A program made the translations under genes and the position numbers. Under the pieces are notes generated by a model that was not told the DNA's origin, did no database searches, and was given only the letters and a program-made list of their open reading frames with translations. DNA of 64,000 nucleotides. Source: JANSWY01 sp965267245 (lineage in GTDB: Bacteria; Bacteroidota; Bacteroidia; Cytophagales; Cyclobacteriaceae). The stretch covers positions 2,356,001 to 2,420,000 of the forward strand of contig OZ253939.1 in assembly GCA_965267245.1 (NCBI GenBank). Reading direction: 5' to 3'. Below are positions 63,428 to 64,000 of this stretch, piece by piece (the first letter of the stretch is position 1; each line of letters starts with the position of its first letter).

Positions 63428-64000
63428 TTGACCAGATATAGACCTGCTATCCTTCAATTTCTTCTTGTACTTATTTTGTGCATGTCGCACATTGCATATG
63501 GGCTAAACCCTTACCCATTTAAACACTACAACACAGAGAACGGCCTGTCCCAAATAAGTATTCTAAGTATTTATGAAGACATGGATGGTTTTTTGTGGTT
63601 TGGTACACGGAATGGACTCAATTTCTTTGATGGACACCAGTTTGAAATTTTTTATAGTGACCCCTGGGATGAAAATAGTCTTAAAAACAATGTGGTCAAT
63701 ACAATTACGGGTGATTCTAGTGGCTTATTATGGATAGGAACGGAATCCGGATTGTGCAGCTACAACAAAGAGTTTCACCAATTTGAACGCTTTGACCTAA
63801 ATGGTTTAAATCGGATCGAATGGAATATCTCCTCTATTGCATTCGATAATGATGACAATTTGCTAATAACTTCAAACCTGGGCATTCACTTTCTTGACAG
63901 AAAGACTGGAAATATTGCACCGGTAGTTGTTGAAATAGACCCGGATCAATCTGATTATCACATGTATTGTCACCACAAAGACGACAATGGAAATATCTGG
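63428..64000 (+). CDS. Two-component-regulator propeller sensor (5' part only)
   Basis: 191 codons, open to the window end. The only start that keeps a signal peptide (RYRPAILQFLLVLILCMSHIAYG) is the TTG at 63428; an in-frame TAA lies at 63413, and an ATG at 63482 would cut the signal. The mature part begins with HYNTENGLSQISILSIYEDMDGFLWFGTRNGLNFFDG, which is a typical Reg_prop repeat, and further repeats follow (GLLWIGTESGLCSYN). Full-length relatives are sensor or hybrid histidine kinases with a periplasmic double propeller. The output domain is outside the window. Confidence 0.85.
   Translation, partial: MTRYRPAILQFLLVLILCMSHIAYGLNPYPFKHYNTENGLSQISILSIYEDMDGFLWFGTRNGLNFFDGHQFEIFYSDPWDENSLKNNVVNTITGDSSGLLWIGTESGLCSYNKEFHQFERFDLNGLNRIEWNISSIAFDNDDNLLITSNLGIHFLDRKTGNIAPVVVEIDPDQSDYHMYCHHKDDNGNIW

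Noticed and set aside
1..64000. Search for tRNA, rRNA, insertion sequences, integrase and CRISPR
   Set aside because: None seen by eye; short RNA genes could be missed without a covariance search.

Overview
The window looks like a chromosomal piece of a marine, gliding-type Bacteroidota, most likely order Cytophagales. The evidence is AT-rich DNA, a SusC/SusD pair, TonB-dependent receptors with carboxypeptidase-like N-terminal domains, DUF4249 and DUF5777 proteins, many lipoproteins, LytTR/LytS signalling, and promoters of the Bacteroidota type (-7 box TAnnTTTG). I see no rRNA, tRNA, CRISPR array, transposase or phage genes. Taxonomy is inferred from gene families, not from a marker gene.

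Layout. 1-6.7 kb: envelope proteins (a TPR-like secreted protein, a VWA lipoprotein, a membrane-anchored protein coupled to a lipoprotein) and a ToxR-like membrane-bound winged-helix regulator divergent from a secreted TonB-C-like protein. Phased TTTACA repeats occur in two of the divergent intergenic regions. 6.8-10.3 kb: small metabolic genes (methyltransferase, PNPOx-like flavoprotein, alpha/beta hydrolase, SAP/DUF6434 protein). 10.3-26.8 kb: respiratory complex I genes nuoI-J-K-L-M-N followed by a purF homologue. nuoH is separated from nuoI by an oppositely oriented 6-kb block (beta-barrel protein, SusC, SusD, surface lipoprotein) and lies behind murI. NuoI carries a long Lys/Pro repeat tail. 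26.8-31.5 kb: murI, a cystathionine beta-synthase-type enzyme and a GNAT-nitrilase fusion. 31.5-43 kb: propeller/SH3 lipoprotein, a four-gene TonB receptor/DUF4249 operon, arginase, and a cytochrome c/DUF5777 pair.

43-54.3 kb is the most interesting part: a sensory island. It holds an operon cheW-porin-MCP, an operon receiver-PAS histidine kinase-paralogous porin, a divergent NarX/NarL-type pair, and two single-domain receivers. Three promoters in it share a 16-bp element (GGGGATTCCCCTATTC or a one- or two-base variant) placed exactly 21 bp before a -7 box. A fourth, palindromic copy of the core lies between the two divergent two-component operons. One of these promoters has no gene directly behind it; about 110 bp downstream is a perfect 12-bp-stem terminator, so it probably makes a small RNA or an attenuated leader. 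The MCP ends in a roughly 60-residue Asn-Gly-rich linker and an aromatic-x-x-aromatic pentapeptide, which resembles the CheR/CheB tether of enteric receptors. I read the island as one co-regulated chemosensory regulon tied to two related outer-membrane porins.

54.3-64 kb: an ABC-type FtsX/MacB permease with a LytS/LytTR system, an unrecognised cytosolic protein, an MscS channel, a serine hydrolase with a beta-barrel partner, an orphan DUF5615 PIN-like protein, and the start of a two-component-regulator propeller sensor that runs off the end.
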